Positions 1-16,530 of a stretch of 64,000 nt of DNA are shown here, one piece after another. This DNA comes from Clonostachys chloroleuca (Eukaryota; Ascomycota; Sordariomycetes; Hypocreales; Bionectriaceae). The notes below the pieces were generated by a model. That model was not told the DNA's origin. It saw only the letters and a list, made by a program, of their open reading frames with translations, and made no database searches. The position numbers and the translations under genes were made by a program. The DNA lies in the NCBI GenBank assembly GCA_037952775.1, contig JBANAY010000004.1:9362001-9426000 (forward strand). The letters run 5' to 3'. Numbering within the stretch: the stretch's first letter is position 1; the number at the start of each line of letters is the position of its first letter.

Positions 1-885
1 ATCAGAATATAATGCTTCTTTCCTGACTGTGCATTTGCGCCATTGTCGACAATCAAAGAATACGAAGTGTGCACAACTTGCACGGAGGCCAGGTGTGGCG
101 CTTGGTGGCACTTGCCTCCATTTCCTTCTGCCAACCAAACTGCAGGTGTTTCAACCGATTGCAAGCTCCATAAAAACACTATCGAGATCCATGCAAGTAG
201 AGGGGCGTGCTGCCGGCCAACAAGCAATCATTCGTTGGCGAATCGCCCTCAATAGAGTTGGTTGATTCCGTCCAGCTTGTACTCCAATTGAAGCAATCGC
301 TGTTTTTCCCTCGGCATCCGCGCCCGCCGCAGCAAGTGCATGCTCGTGGCTTGATATAGGGTACCTCGGTACTTGGAGCACCTGGAGCCCCCGTTCGGTT
401 CAGCTGGTACCTGTGGGCCCCCTGCAAGCTGTGCTAGGCCCTGTAAGTTGTGCTGGGGACAAGCCACGTCTTGGTGGGCTATGACCTCCTCGAATGCGCG
501 ACTCCTTAATCACCACTGATCAGGAGGAGGAAAAATCAATCGCCTCCCTGAATACTCTCGCCGTCTTTCTAACTATCTTGGCTCAAGCCGTTCCTTCCAT
601 TCCACCGGAACTTCCCTTATTCTCGTATTTCAGTCTTGCCGATCGCTCTATTCGCATACGACCTTCTTAATCCACGACCACTCTAGCCTGCCCCATAGCT
701 TACGTCTTCTTGCTCGCTGGCTGTCATCTTCGCCACGTCAACCCTTTTCTTCCATCGCAAACCGATCATCTGCCGCCGTTCCGTCGCGACGCACGTCTAT
801 GGTGTTCTAGGAGGGCAATCGTTGCTCATCCATCTTCCCGCCAGCTTTCTCCCCCAGGCACGCGACCTCGTCCTCAATTGCCACC
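1..885. other. Intergenic region and 5' leader of the Gdt1-like gene
   Basis: No coding region is supported here. The short open frames on both strands lack codon bias, splice support and recognisable motifs. From about 530 to 880 the plus strand becomes rich in C and T, typical of a filamentous-fungal promoter and leader, and leads into the ATG at 886 in the favourable context CCACCATGA. Confidence 0.6.
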
Positions 886-2500
886 ATGAAGTTCCGATCC
901 CAGCATTCGAGCCTTCTCCTCCTGCTCCTCCCTGCCCTTGCGAGCGCTCTCGCTGCCGAAGCGTCGCCGAGTGTCAATAACATCAACACCCGGCACGATG
1001 TGCCCACCAAGGATGCCCCCGTCGATGGGAAGGATGGGAAGCCCCATCTAGGCCCATTCGTCGAGGCCGACAAGAAGAGGACCAACGACGTGCAGGACCT
1101 GCCCCCGCTCAAGGGACGTCCAGACGACTGGACAAAACATGACGGCCAGGAGATTCCCCAGTCCAACGACGGCGTCATGTTCGACAAAAACCGCGACCGA
1201 CCGGCCAAGGGCAAGACGGGCACCGAGGGTGGTGTCTCTGAGAAGGAGAAGAACCGAAAGGCCCGTGAAGACAAGATCGGCGGAAAGCTACAGCAACAGC
1301 CCGAGTCCCCCAAAGAACAACCTCCTCTGCCTCATAGCGAGGAGCAAAAAATCCAGAGCACGACGCCCAACAAGAAGAAGGATTCGGATTCAAGCAAGAG
1401 TGCCCCTTCTACAGACAAGTCTAAAGACACCACTTACACTGGCCTAGACGTAAGCCCAACCCAGTCTCCAATTGATCGAAACCAGAAGTGCTAACCCCTT
1501 CTCTAGAAGCCCGATGACCTGCCTGACACGCCACACAAGAAGACCCAAACCACGAATAGCGACGATATCGACCTCTCCTCGAAGCCTCCGTCTACCCCCA
1601 ACACCAATTCAAAGATTACCCCCCATGGCGACGAGGAAGATGGCATCATCCAGCCTTTCCATTCCTTTATCCTTTCTCTAACGATGATCCTCTTCTCCGA
1701 GGTTGGAGACAAGACATTCCTGGTTGCGGCGCTGATGGCTATGAAGCATGACCGCATGGTTGTCTTCTCTGCTGCCTTCGGTGCCCTGTTCGTCATGACT
1801 GTCTTGTCTGCCGTCCTTGGCCACACAGTCCCCACGCTGCTCCCGAAGCGCCTGACCAGCCTGGCCGCATCGATTCTCTTCTTCGTCTTCGGCGCCAAGC
1901 TCCTCCACGAAGGCTTGCAGATGGACCCCAACGAGGGTGTCGGTGCTGAGATGAGTGAGGTCGAGCAGGAGCTTGCCATGAAGGAGAAGGAACACCAATC
2001 TGACTCCTACTCGCTGGAGATGGGTCTCCCTAACCGTCGCCCAAGGTCACGAAGCCAGATGGCCTCGCCTCCACGCTCTCCTTCCCAGTCGCCTGCCCGC
2101 CCTGCTCCAAGAGGCGGCGCATTCCGTGGCTTCCTGCATGGTACAGGCAACCTCCTATCGCTGCTTCTGAGCCCCGCGTGGGTTCAGACGTTTGTCATGA
2201 CCTTCTTGGGCGAGTGGGGTGACCGCAGCCAGATCGCTACCATCGCTATGGCTGCTGGCCAGGATTACTGGTGGGTCACTCTTGGAGCAGTCTGTGGGCA
2301 CGCTGTTTGCACAGGTGCAGCAGTTATCGGTGGACGGGCTATCGCTGGGCGAGTCAGTTTGAAAGTTGGTACGTATAACGCCTCTATCCCGAGTGGTTCC
2401 AACCACAAGTTGCTAACCCCTATTCACAGTCACCGTTGGTGGAGCCGTCGCATTCCTTGTCTTCGGTCTCATCTACCTCATCGAGTCCTTCTACACCTAG
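886..2500 (+). CDS. GDT1: Gdt1/TMEM165-family (UPF0016) cation/Ca2+:H+ transporter
   Basis: Predicted 498-residue membrane protein of the Gdt1 family, which moves Ca2+/Mn2+ into the Golgi and secretory pathway and supports glycosylation. Three exons: 886-1449, 1507-2368 and 2430-2500. The introns are GTAAGC...TAG and GTACGT...CAG, and both junctions restore frame. Residues 1-24 form a signal peptide with a Leu run. About 200 residues of low-complexity Lys/Asp/Pro/Ser-rich linker follow. The family's two signature motifs are both present: E-V-G-D-K-T at residues 253-258 and E-W-G-D-R-S starting at 424, each inside a hydrophobic half, with a Ser/Arg/Pro-rich cytosolic loop between. The third exon supplies the last transmembrane helix, ending in IESFYT. 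The long hydrophilic N-terminal extension makes it longer than yeast Gdt1 and is typical of filamentous fungi. The start was chosen because it gives the signal peptide. Confidence 0.93.
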
Positions 2501-4612
2501 AGAGGCAGTGTTTTCCCATCAGCAGAACCATTTTAGATGCTGCGCCCAGTGGTTCGAACTACATTGATAATATGCTTCCGTTCCATTACCATTCACTTCA
2601 AATCATCATCTCCGCGTGGACTTAAACCACCTGGCAGATCTTGTAATGCGAACACTGGGCCAACTATATTCTTTGAGCAGCACAGACTCAGATATATTAT
2701 ATTCTCGATACAAGGATAAAAAGAAAGAAAGGGGTAAAAGAAGGAATGCAACGTCAGCTACGGTACATTACGTGACAGCCATATCATATCTTTTATGCTC
2801 GGGCAGGGATTTTCTCGTCGGTTTTACGTCTGCTCGCTTCGTCTGTCGTCATCATTATGATTTATCGTCCACCCTGGCGGTCGGCCTACCAAATTTTTTC
2901 ATGGAGTAAGGCGAGTTCATGGGTTACTTCAAACAATCAGGAGAAAAACAAAGAAGCCATCTATCTGCATCGGGGCGATAGATAAAGTTGGGGGACGCGG
3001 TTTGTACGATTCGGAATACGATACGATAGACTAACTAATAATTTTCATCGGTATGAAGTCTTCCACATCCTCATCTTCCTAGTGTGACGCGTTACATGGT
3101 CCGTTATCCCTCGACGCATCCCATCGTTCACATGCGCCTCTTACTTGATAGCTTTCTTCCTGTCATGCCTTGCTCATCGCAGGTCGCCTACTGAAACATG
3201 CCTCTAGTAATATCATCGAACTAGCACTGTAACGGTAACTCCTGCGAACCATCGATCCCCTGCCGCATCTGACAAGGCAGCAACGACCAAAAGACCCTGC
3301 ATCAAGCATGAAGACATGTGACAGCGGGCAGCAACGGCCGTCCAGACATTTGTCTCTTCGCCCGCCCGCCCCTGCTCTCTCTCCTCACACCCTCGCCCTC
3401 CACAGATCAACAAGGCGTGCAGATCAAGCCTTAAGGCTGAGATCGTATTATGGACCTCAGGTCAGGGGGTCACCGCATTCGCCTACGCGAAAGCCGGCCC
3501 TAAATCCTGATGGCGGCTTTCGCGGTGGCCCACGCGCACTAAGCAGGCCACGCCTCGACCAACCTCCACACTCTCGGCAGATGGGCGAGCTTGCGAGGGC
3601 ATCAGTGCCGCGGAGCCTAATTCTACCTACCAACGTCTGCCCTGCCCAGACTCCTGACCTCGTGACTTTGAGCTAGACTCCGAATACCCTCATCTACGCA
3701 TGCCAGTCAAGTCATTATGGTCTTGTCTCCCGGATCTTGGAAGCCGTCCGCGCCTTTCCAGTAGTTTGAAACAAGCGAGGCAACCCAATGTCCAGCTACC
3801 GTCTTGCGTAGAGAGGCCACGACGCTCTGGATACCATCAGCCGGGTGCCGTCCCCGGTTTGCACGCGAGCCAGAGCAGACCCTGAAGCTGTTTGGTAACG
3901 GCCAGACACGCAGGGAGACTGAACTACGGCTGCCTGTCCCCCTCCCCCACGAGGTCTTCCCTTTCGCCCGCCCTCGCTATCGCCGGGAGAGGAACTAATG
4001 TAGCTTCCAGAACACGTTCGCGGTAGGCCAGCCATCAATCCCATTGTAGCCCCGATCCATGCCGTGACGTTTCCAAAAGATCCAACCCTGGCTGGCAGAA
4101 CACGTTGACCAACAAGAAGTTCCCATCACAACGTGAGCAGATGTGCGGCTGATGGACCCCCTCCTCGGGACAGAGAAAGCAGCCTAGCGGTTCGCTTGTG
4201 CTGCGAGATGACTGGTTCCCCCATCGTCGGTCCAACCTTCCGTCCTGCAGGCGCCGTTCCTTGGGGGAGATCAACTTGGCCGTGTAAGGTAAACAATCTA
4301 CTTAAGGTTTTCCACCCCATTGGTCCTGCGCCTCCGTCAAGGGTTCTCGCACCAGGTGGCGCGGCGGACTTCGAAGGCCCAAACCGCTTCTGGGACGTGT
4401 CCTATCCCAGCTTGGACCTGGGGGCGTTGGTAGTTGAGGTTGCGTTTGGCGATCACTGTCAGGGCAGGGATGGCGTGTGCTCTGACAGGTCCTTTCTTTA
4501 CCGACGGGGATGTGAGTGAGAACGGGCTATGGGACGTGGATGTCGTGGCGCTGTTGGAAAACCGAACGTAAGATGAACTTCTACGGGAGGTGTGTATGAG
4601 TCTTGTTCGTTG
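2501..4612. other. Intergenic, no supported gene
   Basis: The first 500 bases are AT-richer and probably hold the 3' UTR of the Gdt1-like gene. From 3300 to 4500 the sequence is GC-richer, with several open frames of 60-130 codons on both strands. Their translations are Arg/Pro/Ser-rich with no motif and no splice continuity, so I do not call them. Confidence 0.5.
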
Positions 4613-4620
4613 TATAAATA
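4613..4620 (+). promoter_or_regulatory. TATA box upstream of the small hypothetical gene at 4727
   Basis: TATAAATA lies 107 bases before the ATG at 4727, followed by a pyrimidine-rich stretch. The spacing fits an RNA polymerase II core promoter with a leader of about 70-80 nt. Confidence 0.5.
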
Positions 4621-4726
4621 GGGGACTTCCATGATCTCTTGCCTTCCCAATTCTTCAGTATCAACAAGGCTCTTTATTGATTGATCATTTGACTTTGCCT
4701 GAAACCATATCAGATCGTTGCTCAAG

Positions 4727-5215
4727 ATGCTCCAAGACGAGAAATATCCCATCCCCATCCATCAAAGTGGCCCGAGCCTCAACTGTCCTCTTGTCGATAA
4801 CCGCTGTGACCACTGCGGCGTGTCCATCCTCGCTCATCCGTACGCCCATGCTTCTCCCTGCCCCCGCCCAATCCAGTCATATGCTTACATGGCCACTCTC
4901 CCCAGAGACATCCAGATGGACGAGATCATGTCTAGCAGACAACACCAAGAGGCGGCAGATGAGACCACGCTGCCCCCTCCACCACCGTATCAACTCATCG
5001 GAGACGGGACGCCCCATCCCACGCCGGTCCCGTCAGCGGTTGAAGGCCCATCAGCTCCTCCCAGCCTGGAACACAACGACACTCAGCCGTCCTCTGCCCT
5101 CGCTGCCTCACGCCGCAACCGCCGACGCCGCCGTCACGTCCTGCGCATCAGGATTACCCTGAGGTTCAAGATCGGCAGCGCCAGGGAGCGGGAGAAGACG
5201 GTGGCATTCTTGTGA
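4727..5215 (+). CDS. Hypothetical protein with Cys-rich N-terminus and basic C-terminus
   Basis: Single-exon frame of 162 residues starting MLQDEKYPIP. I do not recognise the family. Visible features: a Cys cluster near residues 21-44 including C-D-H-C-G, resembling half of a zinc ribbon; a Pro-rich middle with the run PPPPPY; and a strongly basic segment (RRNRRRRRH) near residue 130. A TATA box 107 bases upstream supports a real transcript. The lack of introns and of a recognisable family keeps confidence moderate. It could be a lineage-specific gene. Confidence 0.5.
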   Translation: MLQDEKYPIPIHQSGPSLNCPLVDNRCDHCGVSILAHPYAHASPCPRPIQSYAYMATLPRDIQMDEIMSSRQHQEAADETTLPPPPPYQLIGDGTPHPTPVPSAVEGPSAPPSLEHNDTQPSSALAASRRNRRRRRHVLRIRITLRFKIGSAREREKTVAFL

Positions 5216-5831
5216 GACATGGGGGACCGGAAGATGTTGGCATACGGGAAGAATGTGAACCATAGAAAGAATCGATCAGGGAAACACTAAAATTAAGCTC
5301 AAGGAGGAAATGAACATGTAAATCGACAGGGCCCTACAATAGTTTGATATGGATATTCCCTCGTCATCACAATGCAGTACCAATAGGCAAATGTCTCGAA
5401 AGTTTGTTCATTGCTATCATTCTATGAAAATCAGAGGCAGACTGCATATGCTTAGCTTCAGTGGGAGTGCTATGTGCATCTCCATGTTCAACGTGTTGGT
5501 ATTGTAAATAAAAAAAAAACTCAAAACAAGGCCCGTCCGCCATATCAAAAGGGAGGGACTCAGGGTTTATTAAAACGCCGTCCAGATGCTCAAATGCGAA
5601 ACATGTAAACCAAACATGCCGAGAACTCTTTCGCGCCCAGTGGTGGGGGGCCTAAAGGCTCGACAAAACATTAATAACAGGGTATCCTTTGTATCTCATT
5701 TTTGTCTTCTCCGATCCTGCGAGGCTGGAGATGTATTCGATGTATGGTCCCATTTTTTTTCGACTCTATGGCCCGTTGGTGAGAGTGGGCTCCATCCTCA
5801 CGGCCGGGATGGGTATATCCCTCATTAATCA
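5216..5831. other. Convergent 3' intergenic region
   Basis: AT-rich spacer between the hypothetical gene and the convergently transcribed TRP-like channel gene. It probably holds both 3' UTRs. An A9 run lies near 5511. No coding signal. Confidence 0.5.
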
Positions 5832-8800
5832 TCAAGCTTGCAGAGCCCTCAGCGAATGGATTTCCGAGGCCTTACTCGGCTCCGCTGGTTCGGGGCCCTC
5901 CTGCTCTGACGGTGTGAGCGGTGACACGGGTCTGGGTTCATCCTCAGCCGACAAGCGCTTGTTGTCCTCGTCCTCGGCTTCCGAAATCCTACTCGGGTGC
6001 CTGGCCGCGTCCGCGGCCGTCGCGGCCTTGACCTCCTCCTCATCCTCCATCGACTCCCTCGCCGGCGACATGGGTCTGCCGCCGGGGAGGGGCATGCCGG
6101 GAACCGTCAGAGGCTGGAACCGGAGGGAGTTGCGCTGGAGGCTCTTCCTCCACGACTCGGCGCGCTCGACCTTGTTCATCTCGGCGTCCCACTGCCCTAC
6201 GTCCTTGGAGCTCCAGGAGGCGCGGTGGGAGCGCGACGAGTGCAGGCTGCCGTTGGAGTATCGTGATCCGGTGCTATGGGCACGACTCCGCGGCCGGCCG
6301 GGGTAGTTGCTGTCTGCGGCCAAGGGGAGGCCGCCGCCCGAGAAGCGCGAGCCGGTGCTGCTGGCGCGGCTTCTGGACCGGTTCGTCCCGCTCGGCCCGG
6401 AATATGTGGCCGAGGCCTGCTCAAACGCTGGGAAGTTTGCTGCGAGTTCCTCCAGCTTCTGCACACGTCGCACTTGACCGACGGTGAAGGATGAGGTGGA
6501 CTGGGGTCGCGAAGGGGCTGGCGTCTCGGTCATTGCAGGGGTGGGCGCGTGCTGTTGTCTCGCCTGTTGAGATGCTTGTAGGCGCTGTCGGCGCCGCCTC
6601 TCTCGTCGGTTGTCCTTTGACCGCTCGGCGATGTGCTCGAAGTATGTGACTCTGATGCGTTCGAGCTTCTCCGGGAACTGCTCCGAATTTCGGGTGAGGG
6701 ACATCCAGGAGGATATGGCGCCCAGGATGACGAGGACCAAGACAGCCACGGAGAGGAATGCCTGCACGACAATGATGATGAAGCCGAGAACAGTGGTGGC
6801 GGTGCGGTTCAGGTCGAAATCGGGAAGAAAGGCGATCGAGAGGCCGGTCGTGATGATCTTGGAGATGGAGAGCATCCACGCTGACACGACAATGTTCCTG
6901 TTGCTTTCGAAGGCGCTCAGCTTGATGATGAGGGGCACAGCTAGCAGTTCAACAATGAAGAGCCCGTAGACCTGTGCAAGCGGCGACGCAGCTGCCCCTC
7001 CGATAAAGCACGCCCGGACAAACTGGTAGATCATGTAAGGGAGGAAGTACCACCACCGGGAGCGTCTGTACCGGGCAAAGAGCCATCCAAACCGCTTGAT
7101 ATAATGCTCATCGTGGTGGACAGCCGGGCGGTGAGGTTCGTCCTCGATGAAGTTGATCTGCAGGAAAGGCAGAGACAGGTAGACAGGAGGCTGCTGGTCC
7201 GCAGGTTCACCCGAGTCGATCTTACTGGACCGAGTAGCAGCCACGAACGGGATGCGCTGGAAGAGAAAGCCACGCTCCAACCGGATCGTGTCGGGGGAGA
7301 CCTCGAACTTGCCGCGTCTAAGTCTGAACATGCAGGCATATGCGGCGATGCTCCCCAAGCCAAACAGGAAGAGGGCAAACACCACGGCGGCAATGGCTGT
7401 TGGCCCTGCAGGCCCAGCCAGCGCAAACTGTCGTAGAGTCAAGATCATCACAACGGAGAAAGCGATGAAGAGTGTGCGGAAGACACCGGCACCTATGTAG
7501 CCAGCCCAGTGGGAGCGGAAGAAGTCGAAACCATCCGTCTTGAGCAACTTGAACTTTGCCAGCAGCTCAAGGATAAGCTTGAAGGCAGCTATGAAAACCA
7601 CGACAGCTGCAACGACGACGGCAATCCAGATGATTCCAATGATAAACGCCTCCGACATTGGCATGTTAACGACTGACAAGACTCCTCCAAAGCCTGGCCA
7701 GGTCCCTGGCAGAGGTAGCCCGGGAATCTTGGGTCCGCCGTTCCAGTTGTAGGCGTAGGGGTCGCTCGCATTATACCGTGTCTCGTGCTCGAGTTCCAGC
7801 AGGATGGATGAGACTCTGCTATCATCGGAATCAACCGCAACATCCCGTCCAAAGAGCATATCCCGTCCGTAGATCTGGCGTGCAAGCCCTCCTCTGTTGT
7901 TCAGCGGTATCCAACCGGCTCCTCCCACCTGGCTAACGTTGCGGAAGTTACCCGTAAACGGCAGGATAGCGTGGGTGATGTGCGTGGTGGTGAACATGCC
8001 TGCAGACCATGCAAAGTTGCTCCACCAAGCCGGAAGAACACTAGGCCAGCTCAGGGTCAGAGCACCAGAGAAGAATATGGACTGGAAGGTTTCGAAGAGG
8101 ACGAGCACGGAGAAGGAGTGTGCGTAGTGGGTTCTCATGTGCGTCAGGCTCACGCCGTATGCAGCAGTGACAAAGGATGCAACGACGGCGAAAAAGGTGA
8201 AGACTCCGAGGATCGACCCGATGACATGAGGTTGCGAGAAGGTTTGGCCGTTGGTGAGGGCCGCCTGGAAACAGCCGATCTCTGTCCGACTCGAGTTGGC
8301 AAACACATGTAGGCGCGCAAAGCCTTCGACGTCGGGGATATCGAGAGCGATCGCAGGCACTTCGGCTACTTGATCGGCAGTGACGGGGATGATCGCAGAG
8401 GCCGCCACGGGAATGCTCGAATTCAAGGGGCACATGGAGTCTATGCCCGACTTGCAAGGGTCGTAGGAGATGTTGAATCGACTGATGCCGTAGGCTTCGA
8501 TGTTCAGATACACTTTATCATCCCATGTTAGCTGCATATATCAGAGTAAAGGGCAAGCAAACTAGACGCACAGACTAGGTTCTCGTTTCGGACATTTGTA
8601 ACGCCCTCGAGATGAAAGACGACGGTAAGATTGTCGGCATAGTACGCGGCGTCAAATTTCGTGATGTTAAACAAACTTTGGCCTTGGAGACAATCATCGA
8701 AGTCTTGGGTGTAGAGTGCGGGGTACCGGCTCACGTCGAGGTTTCGCTGCACGCCATCGATGCCGGTTCCCTGGATATAGACCGTATTTTTGGCGAGAGC

Positions 8801-8869
8801 GGTGCGAAGAAAGGTCGAGAGAACCAGGGACAACAACACGGTCGCCCCTGAAAGTCGGGTTGCGACCAT
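5832..8869 (-). CDS. ML-like domain, TRP-like ion channel (Flc/Pkd2/Spray family)
   Basis: About 997 residues in two exons: 8576-8869 and 5832-8531. The short intron (8532-8575, GTCTGT...TGCAG, 44 nt) keeps frame. Residues 1-26 are a signal peptide (MVATRLSG... to TALA). A lumenal beta-rich ML-like domain of about 160 residues with paired Cys follows. Then comes a polytopic TRP-like domain with about nine hydrophobic segments. A long cytosolic tail has an Arg-rich coiled coil (ERRRRQRLQASQQARQQ), two copies of an R-S-R-A-x-S-T-G-S-R-(F/Y)-S repeat, and an acidic C-terminus. Fungal Flc/Spray proteins act in FAD/heme handling and Ca2+ homeostasis at ER, vacuolar or plasma membranes and in wall integrity. 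The family assignment is firm; the transported ion is not visible from sequence. The donor GTCTGT is weak, so the exon junction is the least certain part. Confidence 0.88.
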
Positions 8870-10194
8870 GCCTGGAGGACGCCAATCCTCGACGCGTTAT
8901 TCTGGCAATATGAAACGGTTCGTATGCTCGGGAAAGGCCGCAGAAAAGGGCCAGCGTCCTCAGACACAATCGGTGTCTTGGACGAGGGATCTGCGGATTG
9001 GAATGGCTTCGGATCGCACGGGCTAATGGAGATGGCGGCTGGAAAGTCGAGATCTGCCTGGGACACTCAGCCCAGACATGGGGAGAATTAGGGGCAATTG
9101 TCGGCAGAGAAGATCGATGGCATACTACGCATGCGCAAGGAAGGTTCGGATCTCGAAACAGTGTCGCGGGAGGTCAGAGATGGAAAATCAGATGTCAGAC
9201 CCCAGAGCCACGATGACGGTGGTTAGAGCAGAACAAGGGGGAACCATGGCGTGGTCGCTGGTGGAGACTCTCGCCTTGCTGTATTTTTGCTTAGAGGCGG
9301 GATAGACCGCCAAGACTGCTTACTAGCAGCTTTGCCTTTCAGCTATTGGGCACATCGACGCCACTCCCAATGCTGCAGCCCCCCTAGGTGCCCTCCTGAT
9401 CTGGCTGCTAGAGCCAGAGCAGACTGGAGGCTCTGCAATAAGCAGCAGGAATCGAAGCTGAACGTTACAGGGACTTGGATGCTAAATCATGCTTTCCTAG
9501 GTCGGGTATTAACCGCTTCCACCCATCAAACCTATTACTGCTGAGGGTTGCATCACACCCCACAGTCACCAGCCACATCCAGTCAAGTGATGACGGGTCC
9601 CAGGGCTGGAATGCCGGGCGGATCACGAGCACATCCAGATGCACGCATGGCACGGAGATCATGAGGATGGGGGACAAGGTGATATATGTCTTGCTTGATA
9701 CTGTAACGTGGACTTCTCAGATGTCAAACTGTAATTTTTTTTTTTTTGGTCACTACAAAACATAGACAGCACCCTTGTGCAGCAGAATATAGTACCCTGC
9801 ATTGACTTCGTATCCCAGCTCTTGGCAAGATTATTGTGTTCAAATCAATGTAGATGGCTACCCAACCCACTGGAATGTACCCCCGCCTCGTTACTCCGCA
9901 CTTCCAAGCTGAGCTGCCAACATAGTCCTACCTTTTCTTCTCAGCTAAGGCTACTAGAGCGATCACCTACTCGAATGGAATAACCACTTGTGGAAGCACA
10001 ACGAAGCACCGTGCCGGTGAGGGGAGCTTCGGTCCCGGGTAGCCACCGAACCCAACGATGGATGACAAGCAACCGGTCCAAATGCCGGTCGCTGTCAGTA
10101 TATTTACCTGCTATGTAGATGCTCTGGACGCCTCTCCATCCCCTTCAGACACAATTTTATAAACATTACCACCTCGAGGCCCCTGTTCTTCACA
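8870..10194. other. Intergenic region between divergent genes
   Basis: Divergent spacer between the TRP-like channel and the GNAT gene. It probably contains both promoters. A T12 run lies near 9737 and a TATATTTA element near 10098, about 95 bases before the GNAT start. No supported coding region. Confidence 0.5.
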
Positions 10195-10743
10195 ATGACG
10201 TCGAACGTCGAGTACAAAGTCACCAAGCTCACACGCGACGACTACGACGAGTGGGCCGTCCTGTTCCGAGCATACATTGACTTCTACCGCTCCTCGCTTG
10301 ATGACGAGCAGTACAAGAAGACCTTTGACCGGATCATTGTGGAGAAGGACGGCCTCCAGGCTCTGGTGGTGAGGCAGGTCGGGGACGGGGCTGAGAAGAT
10401 GGTTGGGATCGCCCACTTTTTCCCCGAGCTCACACCCTGGAGCGAGAAGAAGATTATGATGCTGAACGGTACGGTTTCTGCATGACGCCCATTGCCTCTT
10501 CGTAGCTTTCTCTCCCCAAGCAATGAGCGCAACTAAATATGTGCACCCCTAGATCTATTCGTTAACCCCGCGATTCGTGGCCAAGGCCTGGGTCGTAAAT
10601 TGATCGAGGCAGTCGCCGATGTCGCCAGAGACACAGGGTGCCTTCGGCTGCAGTGGCTAACGAAGCATGATAACGTCACAGCCCGGGCTTTGTATGACAA
10701 GCTGGCTGATACGCAATTTGTGCAGTACCGGATGGCTTTGTAA
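10195..10743 (+). CDS. GNAT-family N-acetyltransferase
   Basis: A 154-residue protein in two exons, 10195-10468 and 10553-10743, joined by a GTACGG...CCTAG intron that places Asp across the junction. The second exon holds the acetyl-CoA pyrophosphate-binding signature R-G-Q-G-L-G-R-K at the start of a helix (motif A of GNATs). It is followed by the typical N-x-x-A-x-x-L-Y-D-K motif B (NVTARALYDKL) and a C-terminal strand. Length and motif order match small fungal and yeast-type GCN5-related acetyltransferases. Substrate is not predictable; small amines or amino-acid derivatives are possible. There is no targeting signal, so it is probably cytosolic. Confidence 0.88.
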
Positions 10744-14982
<4,239 letters not shown>

Positions 14983-16530
14983 ATAGATAAAAAGTGACGA
15001 TATTATGAACTTTGCAGAGAAGAAAGAGAGGGAAGATAATGATGCTTTGTTTGTTTTTGGAAATATCGGGTATTGCAACCTTGGGCTTGTTTCTTGGATC
15101 GAAAGACTAGAACAGAGGAAAGAACTATGGCGTTGAAACAGAAGGTCAGAGATAAATATATGAATACATGGCTTAGACGTGTTAACCAAGCTTCTGAAGA
15201 AGATGTGCCTCTTGTGATGAACTTACCGGGTGCTAAATCCCATATACATGCAAGCTTGAAGATAGAACCAGTCAGGAATGTTTGATGAGTGGTGCCGTAA
15301 TTGAACAACCTGGGGCGTATATTCGAACACGGATGAATCTGAAAACATCTTCGTGTTGGCGAGAGAGATCGCTCAGTTCGATGATATGTATTGCTTGCCG
15401 TATCATTCCCGGGGACATCGAGAGGTCTTCTTGTGTAGATGGCCAATGAGTGTAGTAGACGGTTCGTGTTAGGCCTGAATGGGGGCCAGTTTTGGACCCC
15501 AGTTGCTTGCAAGGCAGGGCGTGGCAGATAGCTCGATCGATTCCTGCCATTGGTATAATGGTTGATTGACATTGGTAGCTCCATCTAGAAAAGTCCTTTT
15601 TCGAAATTCCTGGGACATCGTCGGACGACTTTATGCCTCCCTACGAAACATGGGTGGTCTCGAGGATGGAAAGGGACATGTGTAACCTGGCTCAACACTA
15701 TAATGATGAGTCGTTTGTGATTTTCGATGGTTTCAATTTCCTTGAGGAAATGGATGAAGCGAAGAAAGTTTCGATTGGGCGAGGTCCAGTCCCTTTACTA
15801 ACCTCTGAAGGGGTGTGATTTGCCCGAGGTTGTGGCTGTATAGACATGGCATACAGTCACTACATCAACAGGTGCAGGGTCTGGATAAAACCACTGGAGT
15901 CTGGACTTCCGTCAGAATGATTTCCAATTTCTTCATTTGGACCTCCGACAGAATGGTTTCCAATTCTTCGCTAGCCAGACTTGGGCCAGTAAACAACTAC
16001 GCGGCGGAGACGGGGTCGATGTGAAATCATACCGAATGTTCCCTTTACCTAAATGGGGTTTTAGTTCATTAGAAGCTCGGCCCATTACAGCCGGCGCCTG
16101 GGTGGAACTGGGAGCATCGTGTCCAGACTGGAAGCAGCATCACCCTCTTCTCACAACATGCTGAGACTACCTTTTCCACGGAGAAACCGTAGACAACAGA
16201 ATACACACCATGTTGTGAGCTGATCAAACACCTATTATGGAAACTGATGTTACTTGTGTTTGATTACCTCGCAATAATTGCTGTATGGAAGTGTATTGTG
16301 TGAAAGAACTTACAGATATGAAGAACGGAGGAGTTTTAGGTCGCATAGCACAAAGGAAGGCACACAAAGAAGGAAAGAGAAGAGGTTTCATAATTCATCT
16401 AACTACTGACTACCTATTACAGACGTGAAAAAAGACAAAATTTGACGATACGGCAGCAGAGTTCCAAAACAAATAACACAATTGACGTGTGGGGATGTTC
16501 TCGGCAGGTGTTGATGACCTACAGGCCCAT
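14983..16530. other. Intergenic, no supported gene
   Basis: Spacer between the convergent ATP sulfurylase and kinase-like genes. Several short open frames (for example 15003-15584 minus and 15633-15818 plus) have no recognisable motif. A near-repeat of about 20 bases (TTCCAATTCTTC/TTTCCAATTTCTTC, 15920-15970) is present within the low-complexity stretch. Confidence 0.45.

Noticed and set aside
3308..4519. Several plus- and minus-strand frames of 60-128 codons
   Set aside because: Overlapping in several frames, Arg/Pro-rich, with no motif, promoter or intron support.
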